Below the pieces are notes generated by a model that did not search any database, was not told the origin of the DNA, and saw nothing but the letters and a program-made list of their open reading frames with translations. From Davidsoniella eucalypti (taxonomy: Eukaryota; Ascomycota; Sordariomycetes; Microascales; Ceratocystidaceae): a stretch of DNA of 64,000 nt. The stretch spans positions 62,001 through 126,000 of the forward strand of contig RMBW01000053.1 of NCBI GenBank assembly GCA_004009845.1, in the 5' to 3' direction. Of this stretch, positions 12,450 to 27,000 are shown piece by piece (the stretch's first letter is position 1; each line of letters starts with the position of its first letter). The position numbers and the translations under genes were made by a program.

Positions 12450-15400
12450 AAAGAAAAAAGACTGGTCTAGGGAGATTCCAGACTTAAACCTTCTCTGAGC
12501 ACCTACACTATCCATTCGATATTGGTTAAGAATATCTACGTGCAAGTTTACGATGATGAGCCCTTGGCTGGCGGAATCCTGCTATATAATTACAGTATCT
12601 GTTCATGGCTAGAACTATATAATACTTTGACCACAAGCTACTCTTTCCACCGGCTGGTTCAGAGCCGTCGACTTACAGAAGTATACAGGGTAACGCTATC
12701 TGGAAGAGCGTATGTATCTAACTTTAACATAACAACGGCCTTACCTTGAATACGACAAACATTATATTTCAACGGCTAGCTTTTTGTACTATCGAAAGTA
12801 TTGGTATGGGCTCAAGTCGAACAAAACGGCCTTCGTTGTACGGAATGAAGTTCAAGGCGTCACAGTAATAAACAATGTGACATAAAGGATGAACTATCTG
12901 TACTATTGTACCTGATATCACGTATTGCAGTCTGGCTACTTCTGATTTGCACTATAACCTTACGTAGCTCTCAAAAGCACCCTCGAACAAGATCCTGGAT
13001 GTATGCAGTCTCAAGAGTTTGAGTAGTGACGAGCCTCCTAAGACTTGTCACTTGAACTCTACATGTATTCATTGCATCATAATATGTATAGTTGTGATAG
13101 TCGCAGGTGCGGCTTGTCCCACAGCCCGCCCCTGGTAGGCAAGGCCCAGGGATGTTAGAAAGGCGAAGCAAGGTCTAGTAAAATGATGGGGTGTACATGA
13201 TATGACGAGAGACAGTACTCGATAATACCACGCTACAAAGACAATCAATAACAAGCAAGTGGCTAATCATCTAAGAAGAGAGCATGGTAGTAGTAGCAGT
13301 AGCATATCACAGTGGTATCCCGTGTTTATTTCAGTAGCACTCAGTTAGTCAAGCCTTATTATTAGTAGCAGTAGTAGCGCTAGTATATTTTGACTGGATC
13401 AAACCAAGAACGGCGAGTTCACCAATGACATGAACGAAGAGCGTCCAACAGCACGTTTGTGGTTTGTTGCAACTATCATTTGTACGACTACGGTTATGTA
13501 GTGGTTTCTACATGTAGTTAGCAGTGCATACAGGAGGTATCAAGAACCATGTCCAGGGAATAAATATCTAGAAATACGGGCGTAAAATATGTGAGGCCAA
13601 GCTTACTGTAATCAGGAAATCGACATTTTAACCGGGAAAAGAAAAATCATGAAATAGATGGCAAAGGACCTGAGCGTTCAAAACTGGATATGGCCTGATA
13701 GGCTAGACTCTAGGCCTAGAGAGGGAAAAAAAAAAAAAAAAAAAAAAAAAAGGACAGACCGATGTCTTGTTTAGAAGAAAAATTCACGCGGCGAAATGAG
13801 CTTACTCCTTAACCATCCATGGCCCTGCCTATATCACGAGCCTGATATAGGGCTTGTCTTATTATCGAATGCAATATTTGCATGCAATTGAGCTTACTGA
13901 CCAGAAACAACGGCTGGTCAATTCATGCGTGATTTCTCCCTCATTCTTGTTTTCTAACCACTATTTAATGAGATCAATGGGCATGGCGATTCATTAAGAT
14001 GGGCCAGTAAGCTAAACGGTGTCTCGCTCGACTTCGAACTCGGACTTTGAGTGTAGTTTGACAACCGAATGAAATGTCTAGACTCTTTTCTTATATTTGT
14101 ACTAAGAGCCAGGAGGGTACTATGGTCTTCACGACTAGCCTTAGTTCTCGCCTTGGTTTCTTTTTCTAAACCTTGGGAAAGAACAAGTACATATAGAATT
14201 ACCCAAAAAACAATTAGCTGCTCAACTTCGTAGAAATCAAGTCAAGAAGGAAAATACAACAAGTTTCTATCACAGCCCATAGTCAGCTCGATCTGATTCC
14301 TGCTGTCCTTCCTCCTCTCCACAGTATTTTCTTTCTTAGAGGATCACATGTAATGGCTACTTAGATGCAAGTACATATAAATTGCTTCCTAGTTGGTAAA
14401 ATTTCCCTATTAGGACCAAGAGTCTATCTTCGTGGTTTATTACATGTATTTCTGTACAGCTTGTTTTCGCTTGCTATCCCCCTGTCTTTGTCTTTTTCCC
14501 TCTTGTTTCCATTAGCTACATACTAAATTATATATGTAGGTCAATCAACGTTGTAGAAACCCTTATTGACAAGCTACATGCATAAAAACTTGCTTTCGTA
14601 AAGTGCTTGATTGACTACTAACATATGTACTGCTCTCTTTATCTGTATAATTGCCTAGAACTCAACCACGGCGTGATATAAACACACCATCAAAAGATAT
14701 CTTCTTCGTATGTATTTAGTACAAATGACCAAGTAAAGATAGCAGATATCGATTAGTTGGCAGTTTTATCTCTTCATATTATATTCAATTTTCTACATTG
14801 TGTTCACTATCCCTTCAGACACTAGGGACGTTCAGCCTGCCCTGACTAGAGAAATTCCAATGCTGCGCTGAAAGAAGCTTCTATATGTACTTAGTTTCAT
14901 TCTAGAGTTCATCTAGAACTAGTGTCCAGCATTGCTAGTATGAACATTAAAGGATACCATGACGAAGGGGATATATAGAGATGATACATACATATATGAA
15001 CAGAAAAGATCTAAATATCACTAGTAAATAATGTCACTTACCATGCTTACTTTGTTCTCTTTAAATGAGGCTATAGATTCATGAGCTTCGTTTGATACAT
15101 GCTATCATCTTGTGTTCTGAGTTCTTTGGTTCTATATCATCTTTAGAGGGCCACGGGATACGATCTCGGGTTTGAAGGAGGGGGTGTGGTGCTATCACGC
15201 ATAATAAACCGAGCCAGGGTGTCATTCCTACACTATACATTTGTAGGCCAAAGAATGGTTAAATATCTCTTTTCCTTTTTGAATGGGCACGGCCGACCAC
15301 CTATATGTAGCATACATAAATATATAGTTGGACTTCTTCATAGCTCTCTCTCTTTTCTCTTTCGTTACTTTGTATCCTCCACAATCCTTTATGCAAAAGC

Positions 15401-18400
15401 TCCATGTCTATTTGATGCCTTGAGTAAGCAGTGACTCGGGAATTAACTCAGCCAACCCACAGAGTTTGTCACTGTTTGCCATGACTTGGTGTTGCTTTTT
15501 TGCCTTTTTCTTACCTATTCTATGTATCTATAATTACTAATGTTTAATTCGACCTTGACATCAACCGAGGCTTGTTCAATCTGCTGGTCAAGACGATAGA
15601 TACAACTAGATGATATCTAGCAAGCAAGACTTCATGTCTACTGCCAACTTCAAATAACACTACAGGATCCAGTCTGGCTCTCCACCAAAGGAAGCATGCT
15701 GTCCGCGGCTATAGTGGGTTTCAATGCCGAGAAAGGCAACGGATCGGCAACACTCGCCATACAAACACAATTGAGCAGTTTAGTGTTGGCGCTCTTCTAT
15801 CTATTAAGCAAGCAGTAGCTTCTAGGCATGGGATGGGTAGCTTAGCGTAAAGCTTAGTGTTAATCCTAGCCTACAATGTACATGTATCTGCACAGCAGGA
15901 ATAACAAGGCTTCTATCCAATCTGGCCTTCCTTCTTTAGTCTGCTTCTACTCTCCTCGCCGCTCCTATTTTAATCTCAGAAGCTATCTGACAGCAAGCGG
16001 TTGCGGCTACGGCAAGTAACAGATTAGCAGATTAGCAGAACTAGAATGCTACCAGGACTTCTTGTCGCTAATCCATCAATCTCTCGATCAAGAAAAGGAC
16101 CGATGTAACTTCTAAGCATGTGGAGCGCGGGGGAAATGAAGGGAGAGATCACCAGCTTTTACATATTAAAAAGTTCACGTCTTGAAGTAGTCATTGCTAT
16201 ATATCTTCATGTATGTAGCTTATAGTTCGATATAGACCTTGAGTATGTAGAACAAGTCTGTAAGTTATGTAGACATATTGGTTCTGTGAAATTTATAGCC
16301 TTGATCTAGAAGCCACTCACTACCAGTTATTCACTGGTCTGTGTTCTGTAACCGCTATAGCATTGTCATATTATGACCTGACCTGACCCGACCATGCCAT
16401 GTGAGCTGTGAGTTCTGTAAGATACTACGGCATATATTTGCTTTATTGCTTCATACGACCCTACAAATTCGCCAGACCTCGCCCCGTAGCATGATCTAGT
16501 TATATTGATATCATAGCCGTCATCGTACGTATATATATCCTCTCTTGTCTTTTTGTTATGCATGAAATAGCAAGCTACAAGTTGCAATGTAATATGTATC
16601 CTTGTATCTAGTAAAAACAGTTCTTTGTACAGTAGCAAAGGTGACAGAACATGATAGCCCATGCGTCTAATGTACTATGAGGAAGTTCTTCTAGTTCTCA
16701 TTCCAACGGCTTCGCTCGGCTTGCAACTGTAACCGCGCCATTCATACCTTGCCTTCCTCTATCGATTGTTTTTTGGCATCTTTCTTCTAGAGACTTAGAA
16801 AACCACAGTATCACGTAGATTATGTAGATGTATGATAAAGGAAAAGTATTTTCTTGTTGTATCTGATTGTACGATCTGTGCTATAACAAGTGTCAGTACT
16901 ACAGAACTAAAGTAGGCATATCTATTTTCCCGGTATACAGCTACAGGTCATCGGTAGAAAGCGGTACATAATATCTCATCACTCCTATTTCTTATACAGG
17001 TTATATCCGGGGATTTCGCGGCACCTTTCTATCTATATGCATTGTAGGGACTAACTACATGTATGCATATGTAGTTATATAGTACGACGCATCTCTCACG
17101 GCGGAAGAAGTTCCCCGCCAGGCTGTCCATAAAGCTTTGGCCAACTTCCACTTTTATTCCGGTCGTTTCTATTGTTCGACTCGCATGGCAGAACAACTGT
17201 GGGCTTTGGACACTTCTTTTGCCTCGCTTCTATCGTGATTCTATCTGTTAGGGTACCGTATATGAGCATGCCCTAGTACTTAGCTATCGGATAGGAGCTT
17301 TGATAAATTAGTGGCCGACGCCACATCGATATTTAAGACACGGACTTGACTCTAGAATTATGAGACTTCGATATAAGTAGCCACTGCCAATAATAATCTA
17401 TGCATTGGACCAGGCTGGCAACAACTAATCCGTCACAAGACCCTGTTTTGATTCGTAGTTTTGACAGTTAGTGTGAGTTACAGTTGTTACCCTGCTTTGG
17501 CCAACAAGGGATACCGCATGATTATCATTCTGAAGCTCAATTTTACCATACATATATGTATATGTACGGCGGGATAGTAGTAAATCACTTCAACTGTCTC
17601 TATTACGCATGACTGAATCCCGAAAAAGAAACACTCAAAAACCAGAAATATTCCACAGTATCAAGTAACTACTGGTACACCTGCTGATCAACTTTGCCTA
17701 CTCTACTCAGAAGGAATGTAGCTGGTGATTAAAACATAAGACAGCGTGATCTAGAAAATGGCACTAAAGAAGATGCATATTCCCACGCTAAGGAAGTCAT
17801 CCCACTATGATGAAATCCGGCATAAGATTGGTATAGTCGAGAAAGCGAAAACTGACTGAATAAGAGGCCAAGAAAAGTACACACACTTACATACAACGCA
17901 GTTATATCTAACCAAAGTGTCAACTCAAGTGGGAAGAACAACCACTACTTACTAGGTCTACCTTGTGCCATCAACTGGATATAATGCTAGGCCAAGCTGC
18001 CGTAGTATTGGCCTCGAAGGGAGCAAAAAGAACGAAGCTCTGTTACAACTATAACAGAAATCTAGAGAAAGAAGCTACCAGCTCCATTGTGTGCCAATGT
18101 AACCCCGGAGCATGCCAAAACGCTGTATCAAAATAATTAAAAAGAAATTTACAAATCAGAACGAACAACTGTATAAGTATTATCATGTTTCTTCAAATCT
18201 ATAATTACACATCTTCAGCATCAGCCAGGATCGGAATCATCCATTGAAAAAAGAAAGCTACTATGGCATGATTTAGTCCTTGCTGACCAGGGACTTTTCG
18301 GTCATTTCAGATAGCTCGGCAAGACGTCTAAAGTGAGCTATCGTCAAGCTAGAACGACCAAAAGAAGGCACATCTTGGTTTCGGCTCCTCGAACACAGGA

Positions 18401-20460
18401 AGTTCTAACGCAATTCGCTGTTGTTCTCCGGAATGCTAGGGATATGGAGAAAGAAGGAAAAAAGGACAGAAAGTCCCAATCTCATCCATCTTGATTACAG
18501 CTCTATATAATAACTTTGGTCTATATAAAACAAAAATCGGTTGGCTTCCACCTTCCCTAGCACAAGACGCTTCTGCGTCACTATGATAGACTGTCCGAGT
18601 TTCCGGCCGATTTAGTTGTACCCGGTGTCTTTTTTTAGAAACTCGATTATCCAAAAGTCGGGATATTGGCTTCTGCTACATGTCTAAACAAACGACCAAT
18701 ATCACTCACTGTGGCTGGGGTTTTGTTTTACCTTGGTGATTCTTAGTATTGCTTTTCCTCGATAGACGTCTTTCCTTGTACTTAAAACTAGTACCCTAAA
18801 GGTCTCTGCATCAACATTCCGACTAGCGTCCAGCCCGGTTAATTCCAAGGGTTGTCTTTAGCTGTTGGTCAGCTTACGATTTAGTCAGCACTGACTGGCC
18901 TTTGTAGAGAAATAAGAATAATAAAAGTGGCGCATTTCTGCTACATATGTATTCGAGAAGACAGAGAAAACGCCATTTCCATGATCCTCGGGCTATCTAT
19001 GAACTACACTAACTGAGTGTCACTAGTCTTTGCTTGGATCAATGCACTGGCCTAGCGAAGCTCATCAGTCCAAGTCTTGCCTTGATGGTTGAATCCAGCC
19101 GCAGATCCGACAAATGACGACTTACATGGTAGAACGGGCTGGATACTGGCTATCTTACTGACTAGTGCTACCCTGGGACACCTTGCGAACGGGCCTCTTG
19201 GTTGGTGTACTACGGCTATTTTTCCCGCCATCAAGTTCTACAAGGTGGATTTCACCAGGTAGTCAAGGGACAAAGTCAAGTCGAGGTGTAGTATAGCAAA
19301 TGATAACGTCTAGAAATGCACAGATGAGCATCCTGACTTATCATGAAACCTCATCCTCACGCGTAGATTATATGACAGGTGTTCCTATATTACACAGCAA
19401 GTGATACCACGAAACAAAACGACCTCGATCTCATGTTCAGGTGATAGTCACCGTGGCTTGGCAGATCAAAAGGAGTTGTTTTTCCAAGTGACAAACAGCT
19501 TGGTGCACATAGCAGATGAGTATCTTCTATTGAGGACGCGTCATTGATTTTCACAAGCCCGAGGAATTCGAGGAGGAGAAAGAATACATCCGATTACTAG
19601 GGAAAAGAAAAAGCGGAAGGCGCAGAATGTTCGAAGATTACAAACTAAATCGGCCGATATTTCGAAAAAGGAAGAAATAAAAGAGAATACTAGTCGATAG
19701 TGATTAACCCTTGGGTCTTGGCGTGAATAAATACAGTCGAAACTTTTGCCTGTTTGGCAGAATTGCACTAGAGAACACAAACCCTCAGCGTTAGGAATAC
19801 GACTGTGGAAGGAGCCTTTGGCTTTGTATCCTTCGATACTACACTGGAAGACGGAAGTCTAGGGGACGAATCGGCTTGGGCTTCACTGAACCTCGCTGAG
19901 TAACCAGTGGCTTTTCTTTCCCTGATTTCTGTGAGTTTTTATTGCAAGGAAGCTCTTAGTGTATGAGTTTAACAGAGATTAAACCGATGGCTACTTATCT
20001 GTAGGCGATACAAGGATTATCGTGTCGAAAGGAAGAAACGTATAAAAGTGATAGAGGAATACTGAGTATAGCAGGGGGGATATATCTAAAGCGCCATATA
20101 CGCGCTACCATTTAGTAGTGGCTTTTTTCTCTATGCATTTGTTTCGTTTTGTAGCTAGTGCTAGCTAGTTCCTAGTGGATGGATGACATCTCCAGTATAA
20201 TTAATACGGGGGGAGAGAAGAAGAAATCGAGTGAAGAGAGGAAGCGGGAATGTGATTCTTTTGATGATGTTTATTTAGCCAGAACTATCATATAAGTATC
20301 ATACCTTAGGATGCTTTTTTCTTTCTTTTATTTTGATTTTTAAAAAAGCAAGGCTTTCACAGAAAAACCCCAAAATATTTCACAGTAGTTGTGAGATTTA
20401 TAGACACAATAGCTTCTCCAAACCGGACAGGGTTTGCAGGCTAACATCAAGAGTAAGGCT
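12450..20460. other. Gene-poor DNA, nothing recognised
   Basis: No frame here has a recognisable domain. An A26 run lies at 13726-13751. TATGTA/TACATA-rich patches and CTAG-containing words recur throughout. I saw no tRNA gene and no clear repeat copy, though diverged repeats could be missed by eye. Confidence 0.55.
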
Positions 20461-20933
20461 TCTTTTAATTTACAGGCAGTTTTTTCTTAATCTACTGTAG
20501 CAAGGGTCCTCCCAAAAAAGATACTTGGTACTTTAAAATACAATGTACCCCATACTAAGTCTGCCAGTTGGCAAAGGGCCGTCAAAGATGTGCGACACAA
20601 ATAAACACACAGTTTGGACTAGGCATACTGTAAAAAATATACCGTATAAGTCAACCTTGATTCACTCAAGTTGCAACATTTGGCTATGATTCTTGCATTA
20701 TTGTTATTCACCACTATAGCAGGCTTTAAACCTTCAGCACACTATGATGATACGTTTCAAAAATGATGAAGTACGATTTTCTTTGGAACAATTTGACATC
20801 ACCTTGTCAGCTGGCAGCCTGAGTATGAGGTACATTGTATTTTGAAGTTCTAAGTATCTTTTTTTTTTTTTTTTTTCTGAACATCCCTGATAGAGCCTGT
20901 GGATTAACAGAAAACTGCCTGTAAATTAAAAGT
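20461..20933. mobile_element. Non-autonomous element with long terminal inverted repeats
   Basis: The left arm starts CTTTTAATTTACAGGCAG near 20462. Its reverse complement is found at the right end, CTGCCTGTAAATTAAAAG (about 20916-20933). The symmetry continues inward for roughly 115 bp with a few mismatches and indels. An inner block TACAATGTACC (20539-20549) pairs with GGTACATTGTA at 20829-20839. A T18 run (20859-20876) interrupts the right arm. About 230 bp separate the arms, and no transposase frame is present. This fits a MITE-like or foldback element derived from a DNA transposon; the superfamily is undetermined and no target duplication is convincing (at most a 2-bp TA or TT). Confidence 0.75.
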
Positions 20934-21014
20934 TACCGGAATTTATAGAATATACATGTAGCGATAGCTGTGCAAGGTTTCACTCAAAGATACATATACA
21001 GTATTATGGCAATC

Positions 21015-21058
21015 TTCATAGCTCTATAGCTCCATAAGATAAATGAATTAAAAAAAAA
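21015..21058 (+). repeat. Short retroposon 3'-tail-like fragment
   Basis: CATAGCTCTATAGCTCCATA followed by AAT/GAATTAAAA and an A run. Nearly the same 40-odd bases occur inverted at 46999-47066. The block resembles the 3' ends of the SINE copies near 12410-12440 and 44150-44195, which share CATAGCT, AGCTCCAT and an AATAAA/GAATTAAAA tail. It is probably a severely 5'-truncated insertion. Confidence 0.55.
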
Positions 21059-24000
21059 CCCCCCAGTATTATGGCAGTACCAACTAGAATACGAAAAGAC
21101 TCATATAGATACATACGTATAAGTATATAAACTTGCGGATCCGTGAAATGAATGTACAGAGATAGATGGCCTCTCATCGAACAGAGACCATAATTCCCTT
21201 TTGCAAGTGATGTGCTATAGTCACACAATATCCACAAGAGAAGCCTGTAGAAGATAAAAGTGGAAGGCTCTTTGCTAGAACTTTGTATCGAATATTCAAG
21301 TTATTGGGCTAGTGATGGCAATGTCTCCTTCGAAACAAGTGCCTACAGGGGATATACTATGCCTGTATTTAGCCTACGACAGCATCAATCTGAAGTCAAG
21401 AACCACTGACATGTACAATGTTGTATCTTAGAGTGCTACCTATCAAGGTGTTTTCAATGGACGATGGTGGCGTTTATTCTTGACGCCATTTGTGATTCAG
21501 GGTGTCGGAAATATGCTGACAGGTGTACAATAGATGCAACTTTGTGTTTCTAGGTGCTTGGTGACTACCATTGTGTTAAGGGCTAGTCGACAATAAAACC
21601 TCAATGACACAGATATATATGATCTACAACGGACTAAACGTGGATATAACCAAATTTGATGGTTGTATTTCTCTTGTGCCCCCTCAAGGAGGCTGCCAAA
21701 GATATCATGCACTCCAGCGAGGAGAATAAGGCGAGAATAAAGTGTAAATCTCATTTAAGACCTCCTTATGATGATTTGAAGGGGTCAATATTGTCAGACT
21801 ACTGACTAGTAACGTCAAGATATTTGACTATAGCATGGCGTAGGGTAGATATTAGAATGTTATTGGAATACATGCATTGGTTTCTAGTCTTTCGACATCG
21901 AAATTGGGATTGCTATGGGCTCCGTGCTATAACCTTAAGCATTGGGCCCATCAATGCTACGGCGATCCAAGCCGCTCGTCGACACATCAGCAAAATGTGA
22001 ATATGGGTTCTTGTTAGGCATTCATGCTATAGGCGTCGATATAGAATAGCCTAGAAGATAGAGCCAAGAGAACATGGCCTAATGTTTAGTATGTCGAACC
22101 TGTGTTCTTTTCTCGGCGTTTTTGCCGTTGTTTGTGGCGTTGAGGTGGACAAAGCTTCTCTCGACACGAGGCTGGGCGGATACATAGTTGGCCTTTACAC
22201 ACGTATTTTCAAGGCCTTTAGACATTTGGCATATCTCGCCGAGCCATTGGCTTTGCGTTTGGTGTGCTGAGGCTCTCAAAGCAACAGTTTGCTACTATCA
22301 GTCGATGCTTAATGCAGAAGTCATGATGCAGGCCTGGACAAAGCTGGCTGACTTGATCTTTTTACCCGTTTTAGCTGCATCTTATGAATGAGACTGATGT
22401 TCCGGAGAGACCAGTTTCTAGGTCCTTTTCATGCGAAAGTGTCTGTGGACAAAGTGTACCTCCAGCACTGTTGGCTAGGAGTGACTTTCACATTAAACCA
22501 CAGAGATGAGATATCGATGAGCTTCTTCGTATGGTTTCTTGAGTTGAAGAGCATATAGGAATATCGTATAAAGAATCAACCAGAAAATGGCACTGATACA
22601 CTAAACCGAAGTCCCGTGAGTCTAAACATAGTTTGTATATTGTATTTTTCTAGCACTCACCGTTTCTCGTCTACCTTTCAGTGTGGTCCTGTATCACCAA
22701 AAGAACCGAGTAATACTATATAAAAACCGGCGTATCGCCTGCAGTGGGTTGCTACCAAATACGAACGAAATAGTATTGAGTTCTGCAGATTTCCTAGGGA
22801 GCTGAAGTTTGGTTCAGTGCTACGGAAAGTTGCACCACCAAGCTAGCTCAAGTCGTGATCTTAACATACTCAATGTACATGCATACACACATAAACAATG
22901 GCTGCTACCATTCCCATGAACCAAAGGTCCCTGCCACTGGCAGTTGAGCCTTGTCAGAAAAGCCCAGCAAGAGCACTCGACTGTGACTCTACAGGATGTC
23001 ACGATGTCCAGCAACGCAGAGAGGAAACAAAAAAACACGGCAGGCCAGTCCACGCTAAGCCTGGCTCCGGCATAGCAAAAGCAGCGTCTGTGATCGGACG
23101 ACACCGGGCTCTGGCTGGGCCAGCCGGCGCCCAGCCTGGATCCGAGCGTGATATAAAGACTGCAGATTTTACAGACCCTCCTTCCAAAGAGACTGGCCTA
23201 CCTGATCGAGTAGTCTGTTAACCAATAGAGGAACCACAGGTAGCAAGCTGCCAATCCACAACGGGGCAGTGTTGCTGTCGTTTAAACCGACCCGGACACT
23301 GCGCAGGTTTTTAAGATGAATATACATATATACATATATGACGATATCACCGCAAGGGCCGCCAGACGGGCCTTGAGACGAGCTATTGCATTGTTTGTCT
23401 ATCATGTATAAATGCCCAGATCAACGCCGGATCAAAAGCCTCAAGAAAGAGGAAACAGAAAAAAAAAAGTAATAAAAAAAGAGCAAAAGAGACGAACGGA
23501 GGCAATATTGCAACTTGAAGCTTTGGTTATGTTTCTTTTCTTGGAAACTACTGCCATGGCAAACTAGGGCGGCTTAGACGAAAAAGACCCAGAAACCGTA
23601 GAACCCAGGCTTTGTTCTAGCTGTATCTTTAGAAGCCCGGCGTCTGGGCCGGAGCTTAAACTTGGGCTTCTTAATGCTGGCTGTGCTACTGTGCTAGGGA
23701 AGAGTCGAACAAAGGTTTTGTCCGGAAGCAGGCCTTCCGAACGACCAAAAGATCTCTGTTTGTTGTCCTGCCTTGGTCTTTAGCCTGGCTCGTCAAAGCT
23801 GGCTTTTCTGTTGTATGACTCGGTAGCCTGGACTTGTGGATAGGCTGAAGTCTGACCTTGGCGGTGAGAGTTGCAGTAGCGATAGCTGTAATAGCAGTAT
23901 AGTCGTGGCGCGGATCCGGCGTTTGCGGTAGAACACCCACTCTGTCGAAGCCCGACTGTTAGTTCAAGGCCGCTGTAGAGCCTATAACGAGGCGGCTGGC

Positions 24001-27000
24001 TAGGCGAAGCTACAAGCCTACAGAGAGAGGAAACGGGCACACAAGGTCTGTTCGCTGGTTTTCCGACTAGCCCAAGCAACACTTGCTACTGCTACGTTCA
24101 CTGCTTCTAGTCTTTCTAGGATCTCGGCTTGGTCGTTGTTTCAAAACATGCCAGCCAGAAACGAAGTAAGAGCTACAAAGTCAGAGTTGCAAAATGTAAT
24201 ATGCAATTATCACTATTACTCTCCTGTATATAATGGTAAGCCCAGTTTGACTACAAGCGAACCCTCACCTGAAAAACAAGGCTGCTGACCTCGAATGACT
24301 GGCACAGAAGCCAAGATGACGCTCTAAATAGAAATAGACGGTCTAGATACGGGTTCTCCTGGTTGGTAAGCAAGCATGCTGTCTGTCTTGTCGAGAGATC
24401 TCAACTCTGGTTGGCTCTAGCGCTATGGGGTCCGTCTTGCGTACTACGCTCGGGGCTCTTTAATCACGGCATTTTATTCTTTTCAGCCAACAAGAATAGA
24501 GAGAAGAAAGAGGAAGCGTCAAGGATACACTATTTGACTAGTATATTTGATAGACCGACAGAGCGAGAAAGTAGGACGCCCCCCTCATCTCTCTCTCTCT
24601 AAATATAGCATACAAACTGGCGGTATGTCCAGTGGCTAGTCTAATGAGGCACTGTTCAAAGATGCGGTTTGACTCTAACTAAACGCCAAAGAGACCAACA
24701 AACAGTCTACAAGTCAGCCTCCACGGCCGAGTTAGTTTCAGGCCTTGGTTCGATCAAGTGACAGCTAACTGCTCGTAGTTTTAGGCGCACGAGGACCAGG
24801 CTGACCAACGACTGTTCGACCTTCTATAAACAAGTCGCAGCCTTCGAGGTGGCTATCCATCTACTATATGTGTGGCACTATAGAGAGTTCTCAGTGAAGT
24901 GGCTAGACTAAGAGCCTGTATAAAACATCAAGAATAAAAGAATAACAGGCTGCGGACCAGGTTTAAGAGTGGCCCGCTCTCGGTATTGGCACAAGCTCCG
25001 AAACCTGGAAAAGAGACCGAAAAGAAATGCTCCTTTTGAGCCTGACCAAACTTCGAGCTTCTAGGTCAAGTTAGTCCAGGAACCGGCAAACTAGTACATA
25101 CATCAGATACAACGAACATAGAGAGTCCCCTTCCAGGGTTATAGCTAGTAAACTGCCCGACTGCCCGTCAAGGTAGGCTTCTATGCTATCGAACCACAAC
25201 AACGACAGAAACTACGACTGGTTCGTGGTACGTACGACCTTGCACAGGCTCCTCGATGATGCAAGATGAGGAACGTCTAACGCAAAAGAGCAGAACAAGA
25301 GATGACAGCTCGGAGAAATATCTCGAGGAGCCTGGCTTCATTCGGCGTTGTCTTGTCTTGGAGGCTTTGAAACACCAGAGACGAAAGTGATATCTGAACG
25401 AACATATGTGTATCTCGTCCTTTGTCTGCATTGGTGTTTGACTCCGTATATAGTCTTCTAGTTTCCCTCTCGAAACTAGCAGTGTTGCTCTACTTTACTT
25501 GTTTCGTGGTCATCTGAAGTTACGTAGGGACGGGCCACTCTCCAGCTCATAATGCAAGTTCGTTGCAGCACAAGTAGGGTTTATTGGTAGTCTTTGCCCC
25601 AGGCGGGATAAAACCTCACAGCTCACGGGAACCTCCGCGGCGATCTGATACGGCAATGGTCGGCACAAGCGTTGCGAGCTAGACGTTCCAACCCTACCCC
25701 CCCCTCTCCAGAAAGCAAATGAGAGCAAGAATAGTGTTAGATCATCAGATACATATAACTCAGCCCATGCTGAGAGAAAAGCAGCAAGAATAAGAATGTT
25801 CACGGACTCTCCTGCGCGCTGGCTGTCACGATCCGCGGCTACATATCAAGGCATCTAGTAGCAGCTACAGTAGCAACGCGTACCTGTTTGGTGTCTCGGT
25901 TCTAGCACGACACACGATAGAGTTAAGAGTAGGATATGAGAGACAAAAGAAAGTTGTATGTACGATATACTTGTCAGGTCCTGCTGCCGTCGTATCGAGA
26001 GAACTGGCCAAGCTACAGTGGTATCAATATCTGAGAGCTAGGCGGGTTTAGGCTCGTCTAGCTGGAACACGGATCAGCTAAGAGTCTTTTTTATTTCTCT
26101 GTTTTGTCTCTACTTTGCTCCCATGAATGGAGGTTCGGACGTTGAGCAAGCTAGCTGTGATTGTGCAGCAAACATCGCTGCCCATTTATTCGTATGATTA
26201 GAGCTGAGGGCAAATATTACCGTTGTAGCATGCGAAAGAAACAACTACAAATAGCCAACATAGCGGTGAACCAAAGGCTTGGGGGTGAAAGGTAGTTGAG
26301 ACAATAGTGCCCAAGTCACGATTTAGAGCATTATACTATGTATCTTGTCGTTATTCGAGCCCCCCCCCCCCTGGGTTTTTATACTATGAAACGCATATTG
26401 GTAGTGGATTATTGCGCCAGCAGATGAAACTCATCTCCAGAAGATCTTGATCGCTAGTAACTAGTGATCTCCTTACAAGTGGCCATCACAGCCTAGCAGA
26501 GTTCCATGGAAAGAAATACACATAAAGGTCCTATCTCGACAGCCTCACTAGACAACTACGATGTGATTTCTATCACTGCCAAATCTCCAGTATATTACTA
26601 ATATGCGACTGAACTCAGTGTAGGCAAACAGAATCGTATCCATCCAAACATCATAATGTAAGATATAAAGAGGTCATAGGCCGGCTTGATATTGGGTTAG
26701 CTGTACAAGACGGATTCGGTTAGAAGCCATAACTTGATAATATTATAGCCACTGATATACAGATATTGGACTTTTGAAAGAGCCTGAGTTTATACCCCAT
26801 TTGTACAAGCCTCCATCACTGCCATATTAGCCGTGGTAGTAGCAAGTTATAATATTATTGATACGTTATGGTATAGCTCATGTGGCTATAGGTGGTCCGA
26901 CCCATCCCAGCACTTTTCCATATAATCATTTCAAGTAAGAAATCCGACGGAAAGAATTAATTGAGAAATAGATATAGTTCTTATTTTATTATTTCTTTCG

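Noticed and set aside
22898..23221. 107-codon frame in a GC-richer patch
   Set aside because: Overlapping frames exist on the opposite strand and there is no similarity; the locally raised GC alone lowers stop frequency.
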